The notes under the pieces are model-generated. The model was not told the DNA's origin. It ran no database searches and saw only the letters and a list, made by a program, of their open reading frames with translations. From Chelativorans multitrophicus (GTDB lineage Bacteria > Pseudomonadota > Alphaproteobacteria > Rhizobiales > Rhizobiaceae): DNA of 64,000 bases. Both the position numbers and the translations under genes were made by a program. Of the stretch, positions 43,858-53,522 are shown one piece after another. The stretch is from positions 124,001 through 188,000 of the forward strand of contig NZ_JAAAPL010000002.1 of the NCBI RefSeq assembly GCF_011317445.1. Reading direction: 5' to 3'. Each line of letters starts with the position of its first letter. The first letter of the stretch is position 1.

Positions 43858-45225
43858 ATGGCTAAGAAGAAAAGATTGTTCATCGTTGGCAACGGGCCAA
43901 TGCTTTTCGACATGACGGAACGCGTGAATGCCAGCGATCACGTCGTGCGCTTCAACGAGCCTAAAACCTCCTTCGGAATGAGCGGCACCAAGACGAACTG
44001 GTTGTTCGTCTCCAATACCGGCAAGCCGATGGAACGGCGGCTGCGAAATCCCGATTATCCCACCTCGCCGATCGTGCAGGCGGCAGAACTCGTCTTCCTG
44101 GTGAATCACCCGATCACCGCCGACAAATATCTTCAGAAGCCAAAATTGCTTTCCCGCCTGAAGGGACGTCGTGCGGATTATACCTGGGAAGGGCTGATGA
44201 TGTATGGCAAAGCTGGTAAGACAGTTGCCGTTTTGCCGCCGGCCTTCTACGAAGCGAGCTGCCGCGATTTGGGCATTGAGCCCGAGGATTCAACCAAGCA
44301 GCGCATATTCCCCAGCACCGGATATATCGGTATTCGATATGCGCTGGAAAAGCTGCCGGCGGATGAGTGGGAAGTCGAGATCGCAGGCTTCAGCTGGCAG
44401 GGCTGGCAGAAGCATGCCTGGGATCACGAGCGGGCGTGGATCGAGCGAAAGGTTGCAGAGCGCGACATTCGCGTTTGGCCTTCAAAGAACGACACCAGAC
44501 GCAGACATTCGCAAGGAGGGATGATGGAAACGAAACTCGACATCTATATCGGCTGGGATTCACGCGAGCCGATCGCCTATGACGTTGCCAAGAAGACGAT
44601 CCTTGATCGCGCGAGCGTTCCTGTCGAGGTGCATCCGATCAAGCTTTCCGACCTGGTGGAAAAGGGCGCGTATACGCGCGATATCGATCCGCTCGCGTCC
44701 ACCGAGTTCACCTATTCCCGTTTCTTTACGCCGTGGCTTGCCGGCTACAAGGGCTGGGCCCTGTTCTGCGATTGCGACTTCCTGTTCCTCGATGATGTGG
44801 CGAAGTTGCTTGAATACCGCGATTCCTCCAAGGCCGTGCTGTGCGTGAAGCATGACTATACGCCGAAGGCCACAGTGAAGATGGACGGCAAGGTGCAGAC
44901 CACCTATCCGCGCAAGAACTGGTCGTCCTTCATGCTCTTCAATTGCGAGCATCCCTCGACGAAGACGCTCACGCCGGAGGTGATCAACCGCGAGACCGGC
45001 GCTTATCTTCACCGCATGCAGTGGGCCAAGGACGAGGAAATCGGCGGCATCCCCGAGGCCTGGAACTGGCTGGAGGGCTGGAGCGAGAAGCCGGAGAGCG
45101 GCACGCCCAGCGCCATCCATTTTACCAATGGCGGACCATGGTTCAAGGATTGGCAGAACGTCGACTATGGCGATCTGTGGCGCGCGGAGGCGGACAAGGT
45201 CGATCCGAACTGGAAGCCGATTTGA
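43858..45225 (+). CDS. Two-domain protein: GT29-like sialyltransferase domain fused to a second glycosyltransferase
   Basis: The 455-residue frame holds two separate proteins' worth of sequence. Residues 1-215 resemble GT29 sialyltransferases and so-called urease-operon accessory proteins, with sialyl-motif-like FIVGNGPMLFDM...VVRFNEPK (L) and FPSTGYIGIRYAL (S). Residues 222-455 are a glycosyltransferase-like domain with DCDFLFLDD as the DxD metal site. At the junction, AAGGAGGG sits directly before two ATG codons (44521, 44524), a ribosome binding site out of place inside one gene. I infer a recent fusion of two overlapping genes. Confidence 0.8.
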   Translation: MAKKKRLFIVGNGPMLFDMTERVNASDHVVRFNEPKTSFGMSGTKTNWLFVSNTGKPMERRLRNPDYPTSPIVQAAELVFLVNHPITADKYLQKPKLLSRLKGRRADYTWEGLMMYGKAGKTVAVLPPAFYEASCRDLGIEPEDSTKQRIFPSTGYIGIRYALEKLPADEWEVEIAGFSWQGWQKHAWDHERAWIERKVAERDIRVWPSKNDTRRRHSQGGMMETKLDIYIGWDSREPIAYDVAKKTILDRASVPVEVHPIKLSDLVEKGAYTRDIDPLASTEFTYSRFFTPWLAGYKGWALFCDCDFLFLDDVAKLLEYRDSSKAVLCVKHDYTPKATVKMDGKVQTTYPRKNWSSFMLFNCEHPSTKTLTPEVINRETGAYLHRMQWAKDEEIGGIPEAWNWLEGWSEKPESGTPSAIHFTNGGPWFKDWQNVDYGDLWRAEADKVDPNWKPI

Positions 45226-45276
45226 TATGTTGATGCTATCGGTCGGGTGAATAAGGGCCAGTGTGCTGCATTCCAG

Positions 45277-46053
45277 ATGAAGATCTTCCTCATCAATCTA
45301 GACCGGCGGCCCGACCGCCTGCGGCACATGACCGAGATCCTCGACGGGCTCGGCCTGCCGTTCACGCGCCTATCTGCGGTAGACGGTATGCAGCTCCCGA
45401 TGGAGGAGGTGCAGCGGTTGGGGAGCTTGCTCCCAGGCGCTACGGCTTGTTTTCTCAGCCATAGGGAGTGCTGGAAGCGTGTTGTCGATGAGGCGCTTCC
45501 GCATGCAGTCGTCCTGGAAGACGATTTGCACCTGGCGCCGGATGCGGCCTCTTTGCTTAGCCATGGGGAGTGGGTTCCAACGGAGGCTGATGTTGTCAAG
45601 CTGGAGACGAGGCTTTGCCGCACTCGTGTTGACAAAGGTGTAGCAGCCGCCATCGGTAGCAGAAGCCTTCACCGGCTGAGAAGCAGTCATATGGGTACGG
45701 GGGGGTATATCGTCACTAGGAAAGGGGCGGAAAGACTGCTTGCACTGAGTGAACGCCTGGAGGCTCCGGTCGATCATTTCATGTTCAATGCAGGATTGCA
45801 CTCGGCAGCTTCGCTGACGACTTTCCAAATGGTCCCGGCCGTTTGTGTCCAGGATTCCTATATTGGGCGGCAGTCGATGGTGCTTGGCATCGAAAGCGAC
45901 CTGCTTGACGAACGGCCACCCACCAAACCGCGGGGGATCCGCAAGCTCTGGCGGGAGCTAAAGAGGCCGTTTTTTCAGTTTTCAGGGTTTGCCCAAAGAC
46001 TGGCATCTGGCCTTTTGACGGATAAGAAGTGGGTGTTCGTGAAGTTTGCCTGA
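45277..46053 (+). CDS. Glycosyltransferase family 25 (LPS biosynthesis), second
   Basis: The 258-residue product from ATG 45277 starts KIFLINLDRRPDRLRHM, and carries ACFLSHRECWKRVV and AVVLEDDLHLAPDA, the same GT25 motifs as the gene at 43099. A C-terminal basic segment (KLWRELKRPFFQF) may associate with the membrane. It is the last gene of the LPS cassette and is convergent with the lrp gene. The frame is open upstream to 45247, but the family start is at 45277. Confidence 0.88.
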   Translation: MKIFLINLDRRPDRLRHMTEILDGLGLPFTRLSAVDGMQLPMEEVQRLGSLLPGATACFLSHRECWKRVVDEALPHAVVLEDDLHLAPDAASLLSHGEWVPTEADVVKLETRLCRTRVDKGVAAAIGSRSLHRLRSSHMGTGGYIVTRKGAERLLALSERLEAPVDHFMFNAGLHSAASLTTFQMVPAVCVQDSYIGRQSMVLGIESDLLDERPPTKPRGIRKLWRELKRPFFQFSGFAQRLASGLLTDKKWVFVKFA

Positions 46054-46095
46054 TCTGCCGCATTCCTGATGCTGGAATACCGGCGCCATCTCGGT

Positions 46096-46569
46096 TCACC
46101 CGATCGCCACCAGTCCTTCGTCCTTCACTTGCCGGATGGTGAGCGCGGTGCGGACGGTGTCGACATTCGGTGCGGAAGTCAGTTCCTCGATAACGAATGA
46201 CTGGAAGGCGCCGAGATCGGCTGCGACGCAATGCAGCAGGAAGTCCGAATCGCCGGAAACCATCCAGGCACGCCTCACGATGGGCCAGTTGCGCGCCCGT
46301 TCGGCAAAGGTCCTAAGCTCCGCTTCAGATTGATGATGCAGCCCTACGAGGCAAAAAGCCACCACGTCGAAGCCGAGCACGGGACTGTTGAGAAGCGCAC
46401 GGTAGCCCTTGATGATGCCGCCTTCTTCCAGGCGGCGCACCCGGCGCAGGCAAGGCGGAGCGGAAATACCGACCCGCTTGGAGAGCTCGACATTCGTGAT
46501 GCGGCCATCCTTTTGCAGCTCGCGCAGAATTTTCCAGTCAATGGCGTCGAGATCGGCCTTTAACGGCAT
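46096..46569 (-). CDS. Lrp/AsnC-family regulator
   Basis: The 157-residue product has an N-terminal winged HTH (LDAIDWKILRELQKDGRITNVELSKRVGISAPPCLRRVRRLEEGG) and a C-terminal RAM/effector-binding domain (about 65-150). It lies between the LPS genes and trxB, the position of lrp3 in Sinorhizobium, where it and LsrB control LPS core genes. Divergent from trxB with a 257-base interval. Naming as an Lrp-family regulator is firm; its targets are inferred. Confidence 0.93.
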   Translation of the reverse strand: MPLKADLDAIDWKILRELQKDGRITNVELSKRVGISAPPCLRRVRRLEEGGIIKGYRALLNSPVLGFDVVAFCLVGLHHQSEAELRTFAERARNWPIVRRAWMVSGDSDFLLHCVAADLGAFQSFVIEELTSAPNVDTVRTALTIRQVKDEGLVAIG

Positions 46570-46769
46570 TGATAGCCCCTCAGCGCGTTCTCCCGCGCAC
46601 GAATCTGTCGCAGTTGCGCAACAAATTTACGCCAAGCTCCTGTGTTCGCCAAGCACCGAGGCTAAGGGACGTTCCCATGGATGAGATTTCTTGAAACTTT
46701 CCTGTGCGGTATCGCCAAGCTGTTGGCAAACCGTCCTTCGCCTTGCAGAAAGTGGTATGCGATACTTAG

Positions 46770-47801
<1,032 letters not shown>

Positions 47802-47844
47802 TCCGGCTCAGCTGCGCGCCTTATAAAAGCGAGGGGATCGGGCG

Positions 47845-48735
47845 TTGGATTGGGACAAGCTACGTGTATTCCATGCTGCCGCGGCGGCAGGATCCTTTAC
47901 GCACGCCGCGGAGTCGCTCCATCTGTCGCAGTCAGCGATTTCAAGGCAAGTAAGCGCGCTTGAGCAGGAACTTGGAGTGAGCCTGTTTCATCGCCATGCG
48001 CGCGGCCTCGTGCTCACGGAGCAGGGGGAAATGCTCTACCGCACCGCGCACGATGTCCTTATGAAGCTCGAGACGGTGAAGGTGCGGCTTTCGGAGGCCA
48101 AGGACCGTCCCTCGGGCGTGCTGCGCGTCTCGACCACCGTCGGCTTGGGTAATGGATGGCTGACGGAGCGCCTGCCGGAATTCGGCGCGCTTTACCCGGA
48201 CATCCAGCTCCAGGTGATCCTCGACAACGAGGAGCTTGACCTTACCATGCGGCAGGCCGATTGCGCCTTGCGCATGCGGCAGCCGCAGCAGCCGGATCTG
48301 ATCCAGCGCAAGCTCTTCACGGTCCATTTCCATCTATACGCATCGCCTGCCTATCTGAACCGCTACGGCAAGCCTAACTCGATCGACGAATTGGATCGGC
48401 ATCGTATCGTGATCTTCGGCGAGACGGTGCCGCCGCATTTGAGCGACATGAATTGGCTGGAGACGGCCGGCAGGCCGGAAGGATCGAAACGCGCCGCCGC
48501 GCTCCAGATCAACAACATTCTTTCAATAAAGATCGCGGTACAGCGAGGGGCCGGCATCGCCATCTTGCCGGATTATGCCGTGGGCAGCGACAGCGGCCTT
48601 GTGCAGCTTTTGCCGGAAACTGAAGTGCCGTCCTTCGACACGTATTTCTGCTACCCGGACACGATGAAAAATCAGGCAAAAATGCAGGTCTTCAGGGACT
48701 TCCTGATTTCCAAATCGAGAGGCTGGATCTACTAG
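47845..48735 (+). CDS. lsrB: LysR-family regulator LsrB/VtlR
   Basis: The 296-residue LysR regulator has an N-terminal winged HTH (SFTHAAESLHLSQSAISRQVSALE) and a substrate-binding-type domain with cysteines only at 140 and 269. Its position after trxB and before an AbcR-type RNA gene matches S. meliloti LsrB, needed for symbiosis and oxidative stress response, and Brucella VtlR, which activates abcR2. The start is TTG 47845, with GAGGGG about 8 bases upstream. Redox sensing by its cysteines is inferred from Sinorhizobium work. Confidence 0.88.
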   Translation: MDWDKLRVFHAAAAAGSFTHAAESLHLSQSAISRQVSALEQELGVSLFHRHARGLVLTEQGEMLYRTAHDVLMKLETVKVRLSEAKDRPSGVLRVSTTVGLGNGWLTERLPEFGALYPDIQLQVILDNEELDLTMRQADCALRMRQPQQPDLIQRKLFTVHFHLYASPAYLNRYGKPNSIDELDRHRIVIFGETVPPHLSDMNWLETAGRPEGSKRAAALQINNILSIKIAVQRGAGIAILPDYAVGSDSGLVQLLPETEVPSFDTYFCYPDTMKNQAKMQVFRDFLISKSRGWIY

Positions 48736-48981
48736 GCCGCGGCGATTCTACAATCGGCTGCGCCGCAGCGAAATTCCGCCGGTTCTAGGACTCACAGGGG
48801 ACTGTAGATCGCTCAATCTGTGCATCGTGCTTTCCGGGAAGCTGAAAACGGAGAAGAACGACCCGAAAAAGTGCGACGTCTTTGCATCGTCCTTGGCCGC
48901 CCTGAATGACGAAGGGGCTGAAAAACCAACGTTTTTTCAAGCCATGCAAGCAATGCATATCTGAATTGCAAAAGTAAGTGG

Positions 48982-49010
48982 TTGTTATTTGTGCAGCCAA
49001 TGCTCATATC
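48982..49010 (+). promoter_or_regulatory. Predicted sigma70-type promoter of the AbcR-like RNA
   Basis: TTGTTA (48982-48987), a 17-base spacer and CATATC (49005-49010) give a good -35/-10 pair. The predicted start, near 49016, is where the conserved hairpin begins. The A/T-rich stretch just upstream could hold a LsrB/VtlR site. Confidence 0.6.
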
Positions 49011-49015
49011 TCAAT

Positions 49016-49133
49016 CACTCCCTTGGGGCGTTCTCCTCCCATTAGCCCCTGGGTGAGTGTTCCCCTCTGGAGGTTTCGCCTTTATGGCACTCCAACGATT
49101 GGGCCGGATCTCTTGATCCGGCCTCTTTTTTTT
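49016..49133 (+). ncRNA. abcR: AbcR-family (alpha-r15) trans-acting small RNA
   Basis: About 118 bases downstream of lsrB form three hairpins: CACTC-CC-GGGGC against GCCCC...GAGTG with the loop GTTCTCCTCCCATTA carrying the anti-Shine-Dalgarno CTCCTCCC; a second arm GAGTG...CACTC with CCCTCT; and a final GGCCGGATC (49102-49110) / GATCCGGCC (49115-49123) with a T tract. Such Hfq-dependent RNAs repress ABC-transporter mRNAs by blocking their ribosome binding sites. Synteny with lsrB and the loop motif support AbcR. Only one copy is seen here, not the tandem pair of Sinorhizobium. Confidence 0.8.
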
Positions 49134-49217
49134 CTTCATTCAGCTATCAGTTGGCGCCCGCTCTCTCCGCCAGAGTTCTGGTCGTGAGACACGAACCATT
49201 CAGGTTTCCAGGCTTGT

Positions 49218-51233
49218 TCAGGCGGCCTTACCCCGGCTGTTCAGCGCATCGTCGGCCAGCCTTCCCGTCAGCTCCGCCATGTGGTCGAAAGCAGCACGGT
49301 ATCCTGCCACGCCCGCCGTGGCCGAGCGGAGCTCGATGATGAGGTTTCCCATTTCCGCTTCCGGCACCATGGCTTCGACCACGTCCCATCCCGGCCAGCC
49401 TGGGCGTGTGTTAAAGCCCAGAATCTGACCGCGCCGCTGCGAAAGGATCGCCGTCGCGCGCGCCGTGGCATCGGAAGGCGTGTGAACCTCCACCTTAAGA
49501 ATCGGCTCGAGAAGAACCGGGCCAGCGGCCGCAAGACCCTCCTTCATGGCGAGGCGGGCTGCCTGCTGGAACGCCATGTCGGAAGAATCGACGGTGTGAT
49601 AGGAGCCGTCCGCCAGATTGACCGAGATGTCGACCACGGGAAAACCCAGCGGCCCCGCCTTGAGGGAATCGCGCACTCCTGTTTCAACCGATGGAATATA
49701 TTGCTTGGGGACCACGCCTCCGGTGATGGTCTCGGTAAATTCAAAACCGCTGCCGCGGGGCAGGGGCTTGATGTCGAGAACAACGTCTCCAAACTGTCCG
49801 TGGCCGCCAGACTGCTTCTTATGACGGCCGCGTTGCGTGACGGCCTTGCGGATCGTCTCGCGATAGGGAATGGAGGGTGGGCGTATCTCGACCGCGACCT
49901 GATATTTCCCTTCCAGCCGTTCCCTTGCCATCCGCAGGTGCATTTCGCCCTGGCCTCCCAGGATCGTCTCGGCCGTATCCTGGCTTTGCTGCAAGAGCAG
50001 GGAAGGATCTTCCTCCTGAAGCTTCTGGAGCGCGGCTGAAAGCTTCACCTCGTCCTTGCGATCGCGTGGGCTGACAGCCACAACAAAGACTGGATGGGGC
50101 GGAGTCGGTTTGGCGAGCTGCCGGGCGGCGCCCTTGCTTGTCGAAAGCGTATCGCCGGTGGTAGCGCCATCGAGTTTTCCGAGGGCCACAGTGTCGCCTT
50201 CACCTGCGGAGGCAAGCTTTGTCTGGTCCCGGCCTATGAGGCTGTATATACCCGAAATCCTGCCGGCATCCGGAAGCTCCGTGCCATCATTTATGGTGCC
50301 GGAGAGAATGCGGCAGACCGAAATCTTGCCGCCGTGACCGGTATGAATCGTCTTCATCACCTGCAGGGTTGCGCTGCCATCACCATTTGAATGGCCCAGC
50401 CGCTTTCGCGTCTCCGTCACGTCGGCCACGTCATGCCTGATCGCCTTTAAAAGCCGCAAGATGCCGTTGCCTTTTTCGGCCGAGCCTATCAGGACCGGCG
50501 TGACGGTGCCTTCACGCACATCCGCCGCCAGATCGTCGAAAATCGCATCGCGCGGCGGCTCGATCTCCTCCAATAGCTGCTCCATCAGCTGGTCGTCATG
50601 ATCGGCCAGCGTTTCCAGCATGGAAAAGCGAGCTTCGATCTCCCGTGCCTTCTCGTCATCGGGGATGGGGGCGATCTCGCTTTCAGCGTGCTCGCGATAG
50701 ATGTAGGCCCGCTCAAGAGCCAGATCGATGGAGCCGATCAAAAGGCCGTTCTTGCGCAGCGGTATATGGCGCAGGAGCAGCGGCGGACTGCTGGCGGGCT
50801 GCAGCGCCTTCAATGTTTCGCGCACGCCAATGGCGCTCTTGTCCAGCTTGTTCAGAAACAGCATGCGGGGAATGCCGATATCGTCCAGCCGGCGCAGGAT
50901 AAGCTGGAGCATCGGAAGCTTGTGGTCCTCCGCATCGATCACGACCACCGCTGCGTCGGCGGCAGCCAATACCGGCCCGGCCTCCTCGGCGAATTCGATG
51001 GAACCGGGACAATCGACGAAGGTGATGCTTTCTCCCATGAAGCTCGTGGTGGCAAAGCTCGCTTCGACGCTCATCGTGTGGGTGCGTGTGTCTGCGCTGG
51101 GGCCGCCTTGGCCCGAAATCGCGCCCGTGCGTCGCAGGATGGCTTCAAAAAGCGTTGTCTTTCCGCTGGCAAGGGGACCGAGAATGGCGATGCATTTCGG
51201 TCCCTTGAACCTGTCTCCGGCTCGGTTACCCAT
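49218..51233 (-). CDS. EF-G-like translational GTPase
   Basis: The 671-residue product has all five EF-G domains: the P-loop GPLASGKT (19-26), the DCPGSIEFAEEAG switch II region, the NKLD specificity motif near 125, and domains II-V to the end. It is an EF-G II/fusA2-type paralogue rather than the main EF-G, since the P-loop lacks the AHIDAGKT form. The exact role in translation is uncertain. ATG 51233 has AAGGAG 9 bases upstream. It lies alone on the minus strand. Confidence 0.9.
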   Translation of the reverse strand: MGNRAGDRFKGPKCIAILGPLASGKTTLFEAILRRTGAISGQGGPSADTRTHTMSVEASFATTSFMGESITFVDCPGSIEFAEEAGPVLAAADAAVVVIDAEDHKLPMLQLILRRLDDIGIPRMLFLNKLDKSAIGVRETLKALQPASSPPLLLRHIPLRKNGLLIGSIDLALERAYIYREHAESEIAPIPDDEKAREIEARFSMLETLADHDDQLMEQLLEEIEPPRDAIFDDLAADVREGTVTPVLIGSAEKGNGILRLLKAIRHDVADVTETRKRLGHSNGDGSATLQVMKTIHTGHGGKISVCRILSGTINDGTELPDAGRISGIYSLIGRDQTKLASAGEGDTVALGKLDGATTGDTLSTSKGAARQLAKPTPPHPVFVVAVSPRDRKDEVKLSAALQKLQEEDPSLLLQQSQDTAETILGGQGEMHLRMARERLEGKYQVAVEIRPPSIPYRETIRKAVTQRGRHKKQSGGHGQFGDVVLDIKPLPRGSGFEFTETITGGVVPKQYIPSVETGVRDSLKAGPLGFPVVDISVNLADGSYHTVDSSDMAFQQAARLAMKEGLAAAGPVLLEPILKVEVHTPSDATARATAILSQRRGQILGFNTRPGWPGWDVVEAMVPEAEMGNLIIELRSATAGVAGYRAAFDHMAELTGRLADDALNSRGKAA

Positions 51234-51392
51234 AGGCCGACTCCTTTCAAGCGTCCTCCCATGAGCGGCGGCCGGCCCCCAACAGCCGTCGCACCGCAGC
51301 ACCGACTAATGTCGAGGCTGCGCAACTCATCGTCCCACGGGTTGCTCCTATCGGCAAGAGGGAAGGAGAAGTTGTGAATGGATCTGCCAATC

Positions 51393-52337
51393 CTAGCCGT
51401 GCTGCAGATTCAGCTCCCAGGTCTGCCCTACGAGGTCCTTTCCGAAAGAGCGATGCTGTTCTTCCTTCACGAGCCGAAAGCCCGCCGCCTGATAGATGCG
51501 GCGTGCCGAGGCAAGGACGTCATTGGTCCAGAGCGTGAGCGTCCGGTAGCCTTTGCTCCTCGCAAACGCGATGCATTCGTCAACGAGCCGCCGGCCGATC
51601 CCAAGCCCGCGTGTGGCGGGCTCCACATAAAGCAGCCGCAGCTTGGCGATCTCCTCCGATTGCCTGACGAGAAAGACGGAGCCCACGACCTTGCCGTCCC
51701 GCTCGGCGATCCAGGAGGCCTCGGCGTTCGGATCAAAATTCCGCACGAATTCGCCGAGTATCTGCGCCACCAGCGCTTCGTAAGTTTCGTCCCAGCCGTA
51801 TTCCTGATGGTAAAGAAGGCCCTGGCGGTGAGTGATCCAGCCCACATCGCCCACGCGCAGAGGGCGAAGGATATACGGCACCCTCGGCTCGGGCGCGTTT
51901 CCCAGCAGCCGCTCGACCGTTGTCATGGCCTCGACCAGCGTTTCACGCTCGGACGGGGGCAGGGGAGCGAGCGCGGCGATAGCGAGCTCGCGGGCGGCGC
52001 GGTCAAGCGGCTCGAATGTGTTCCGGCCGGCTACCGTCAGTTTTAGGTGAGATTGGCGGGCATCATCGGCGGAAGGCGTGCGCTGAAGAAGTCCGCGGCT
52101 CTCGAATTTTTTGAGAATGCGGCTGAGATAGCCCGCATCAAGCCCAAGCGTGCTGGCGAGGGCCGTGGCAGTCAGGCCGTTTTTGTGCGCCAGCTCAAAC
52201 AGAACGCGCGCCTCCGTAAGCGAGAACTCGCTCCTGTACATGCTCTCGGCAAGCACCCCGATTTGGCGGGTGTAGAAGCGATTGAACTGACGAAACGCAG
52301 CGAGCTGATGCTCGCTGGGAGCCTGAACGTGCTGCAT
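51393..52337 (-). CDS. MarR-GNAT fusion (HTH regulator with acetyltransferase domain)
   Basis: The 314-residue product joins an N-terminal MarR winged HTH (about 1-145, LTATALASTLGLDAGYLSRILKKFESRGLL) to a C-terminal GNAT acetyltransferase (about 155-314) with the acetyl-CoA motif VEPATRGLGIGRRLVDECIAFA. The combination is a known fusion family. It starts at ATG 52337 behind AGGAGG and is divergent from an amidinotransferase gene, with palindromes in its promoter. It may regulate the neighbour and itself and modify a small molecule. Confidence 0.93.
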   Translation of the reverse strand: MQHVQAPSEHQLAAFRQFNRFYTRQIGVLAESMYRSEFSLTEARVLFELAHKNGLTATALASTLGLDAGYLSRILKKFESRGLLQRTPSADDARQSHLKLTVAGRNTFEPLDRAARELAIAALAPLPPSERETLVEAMTTVERLLGNAPEPRVPYILRPLRVGDVGWITHRQGLLYHQEYGWDETYEALVAQILGEFVRNFDPNAEASWIAERDGKVVGSVFLVRQSEEIAKLRLLYVEPATRGLGIGRRLVDECIAFARSKGYRTLTLWTNDVLASARRIYQAAGFRLVKEEQHRSFGKDLVGQTWELNLQHG

Positions 52338-52357
52338 GGCCTATCCTCCTAATGGTA

Positions 52358-52399
52358 AGTATCAATTAATTGCTTGATCCAGTCAAATAAATATTTGAC
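52358..52399. promoter_or_regulatory. MarR-GNAT promoter with two AT-rich palindromes
   Basis: On the minus strand TTGACT (52386-52381), 17 bases and GATACT (52363-52358) form a promoter for the MarR-GNAT gene. A perfect palindrome GTCAAATA-AA-TATTTGAC (52382-52399) covers the -35, and CAATTAATTG (52363-52372) lies beside the -10. Both are suitable sites for a MarR dimer, implying autoregulation. Confidence 0.65.
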
Positions 52400-52523
52400 A
52401 TAGTCTACTAGTGGCGGGGAACTTCGGCTCGTCAACAACGTGAGGATGGACGGCGCCGCGATCTGGACAATATTTCCTTCTATCATCAAGCCATTGATAA
52501 CGTTATGATTTTTGGAGATTTTT

Positions 52524-53495
52524 ATGATATTCGTTGAAAGTGAATTCGCGCCTTTGCGAACGGTGGTGCTCGCCGAGTCACAAATAGCCGCGCCCCAGCA
52601 GTTGCCGGATCCTGCCGAACTTGCCTTTCTCAAGCCGGAGTTCCTTGCCTTGGCGCCAGCGATGCTTGGCAAGGATTTCGCCGATGCCTTTCCTGAACGT
52701 CAACGTGCCTGGGAAGGGGAGCGCGCGGCATTTGCGGCCGTGCTCGTCAAGCATGGTGTCGAGGTGCTGCGTCCGCGGCGATTGACGCCGGCAGAAATCG
52801 CAGCGGCCGCTGGTCGAGGTTATGCCAATTTTTTCGCCCGCGATCCCTTCTTCACAATCGGCGGGTTTGTGATCGAAGGGTCGCTGCGGTTCCCACATCG
52901 GCGAGATGAAGTTCTCCCCATCCGTTCGGTCATCTATGAGCGCGTATATTCAGACGACTGCATCTATGTCGCAGCTCCCCGGCCTGAAATATGCGATCCG
53001 GACGATAAGAGGCTCGGGCCAGGGCCCTTTATCGAGGGAGGTGATGTCCTCGTGCTCGGCAAACACGTCTTCGTCGGAGACTCAGGGCTTGCGTCCAACG
53101 GCCTCGGCGCGCGTTGGCTGAAGAAGCTGCTCGCGCCCCACGGATATGAGGTGGAAGTGGTACGGCTCAAGCCGGATGTACTTCATCTCGATTGCGCTCT
53201 GGGCCTTGTTCGAGAGGGCCTTATGGTGGTCTGTCCATCAGCGTTCGTGAGCGGGATTCCGGAGAAGCTGCGTTCATGGAACCGCATCGAGGTTACGGAA
53301 GATGAAGCGCGGCAGCTTGCGACCAATGGCTTGCCGCTCAGCCCGGACGTCTATGTTACAGACCCGGAATTCCGCCACCTCGGAGACCGGATCGGCGAAT
53401 ACGGAGTGCAGGTCGAATATATCGATTTCAGCATCTCGCGTGCCTTTGGCGGTGCTTTCCGGTGCAGCACCCAGCCATTGGCCCGCTATGCCTAG
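52524..53495 (+). CDS. Amidinotransferase/arginine deiminase-fold enzyme
   Basis: The 323-residue product belongs to the guanidine-modifying superfamily (arginine deiminase, DDAH, amidinotransferases). Catalytic positions are all visible: Asp107 in FARDPFF, Glu171 in FIEGGDVL, His221 in LHLDCALG and Cys314 in GGAFRCSTQPL. It could deiminate arginine or a methylated guanidine, or transfer an amidino group. I chose ATG 52524 with GGAG six bases upstream over TTG 52512. The divergent MarR-GNAT gene probably regulates it. Confidence 0.85.
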   Translation: MIFVESEFAPLRTVVLAESQIAAPQQLPDPAELAFLKPEFLALAPAMLGKDFADAFPERQRAWEGERAAFAAVLVKHGVEVLRPRRLTPAEIAAAAGRGYANFFARDPFFTIGGFVIEGSLRFPHRRDEVLPIRSVIYERVYSDDCIYVAAPRPEICDPDDKRLGPGPFIEGGDVLVLGKHVFVGDSGLASNGLGARWLKKLLAPHGYEVEVVRLKPDVLHLDCALGLVREGLMVVCPSAFVSGIPEKLRSWNRIEVTEDEARQLATNGLPLSPDVYVTDPEFRHLGDRIGEYGVQVEYIDFSISRAFGGAFRCSTQPLARYA

Positions 53496-53522
53496 CGTTG
53501 GCAAAGGCCAGCGCCAGCAATG

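Noticed and set aside
51393-52337. Suspected frameshift joining a MarR gene and a GNAT gene
   Set aside because: MarR-GNAT single-chain proteins are an established family and the linker is normal, so no sequencing or fusion artefact needs to be assumed.
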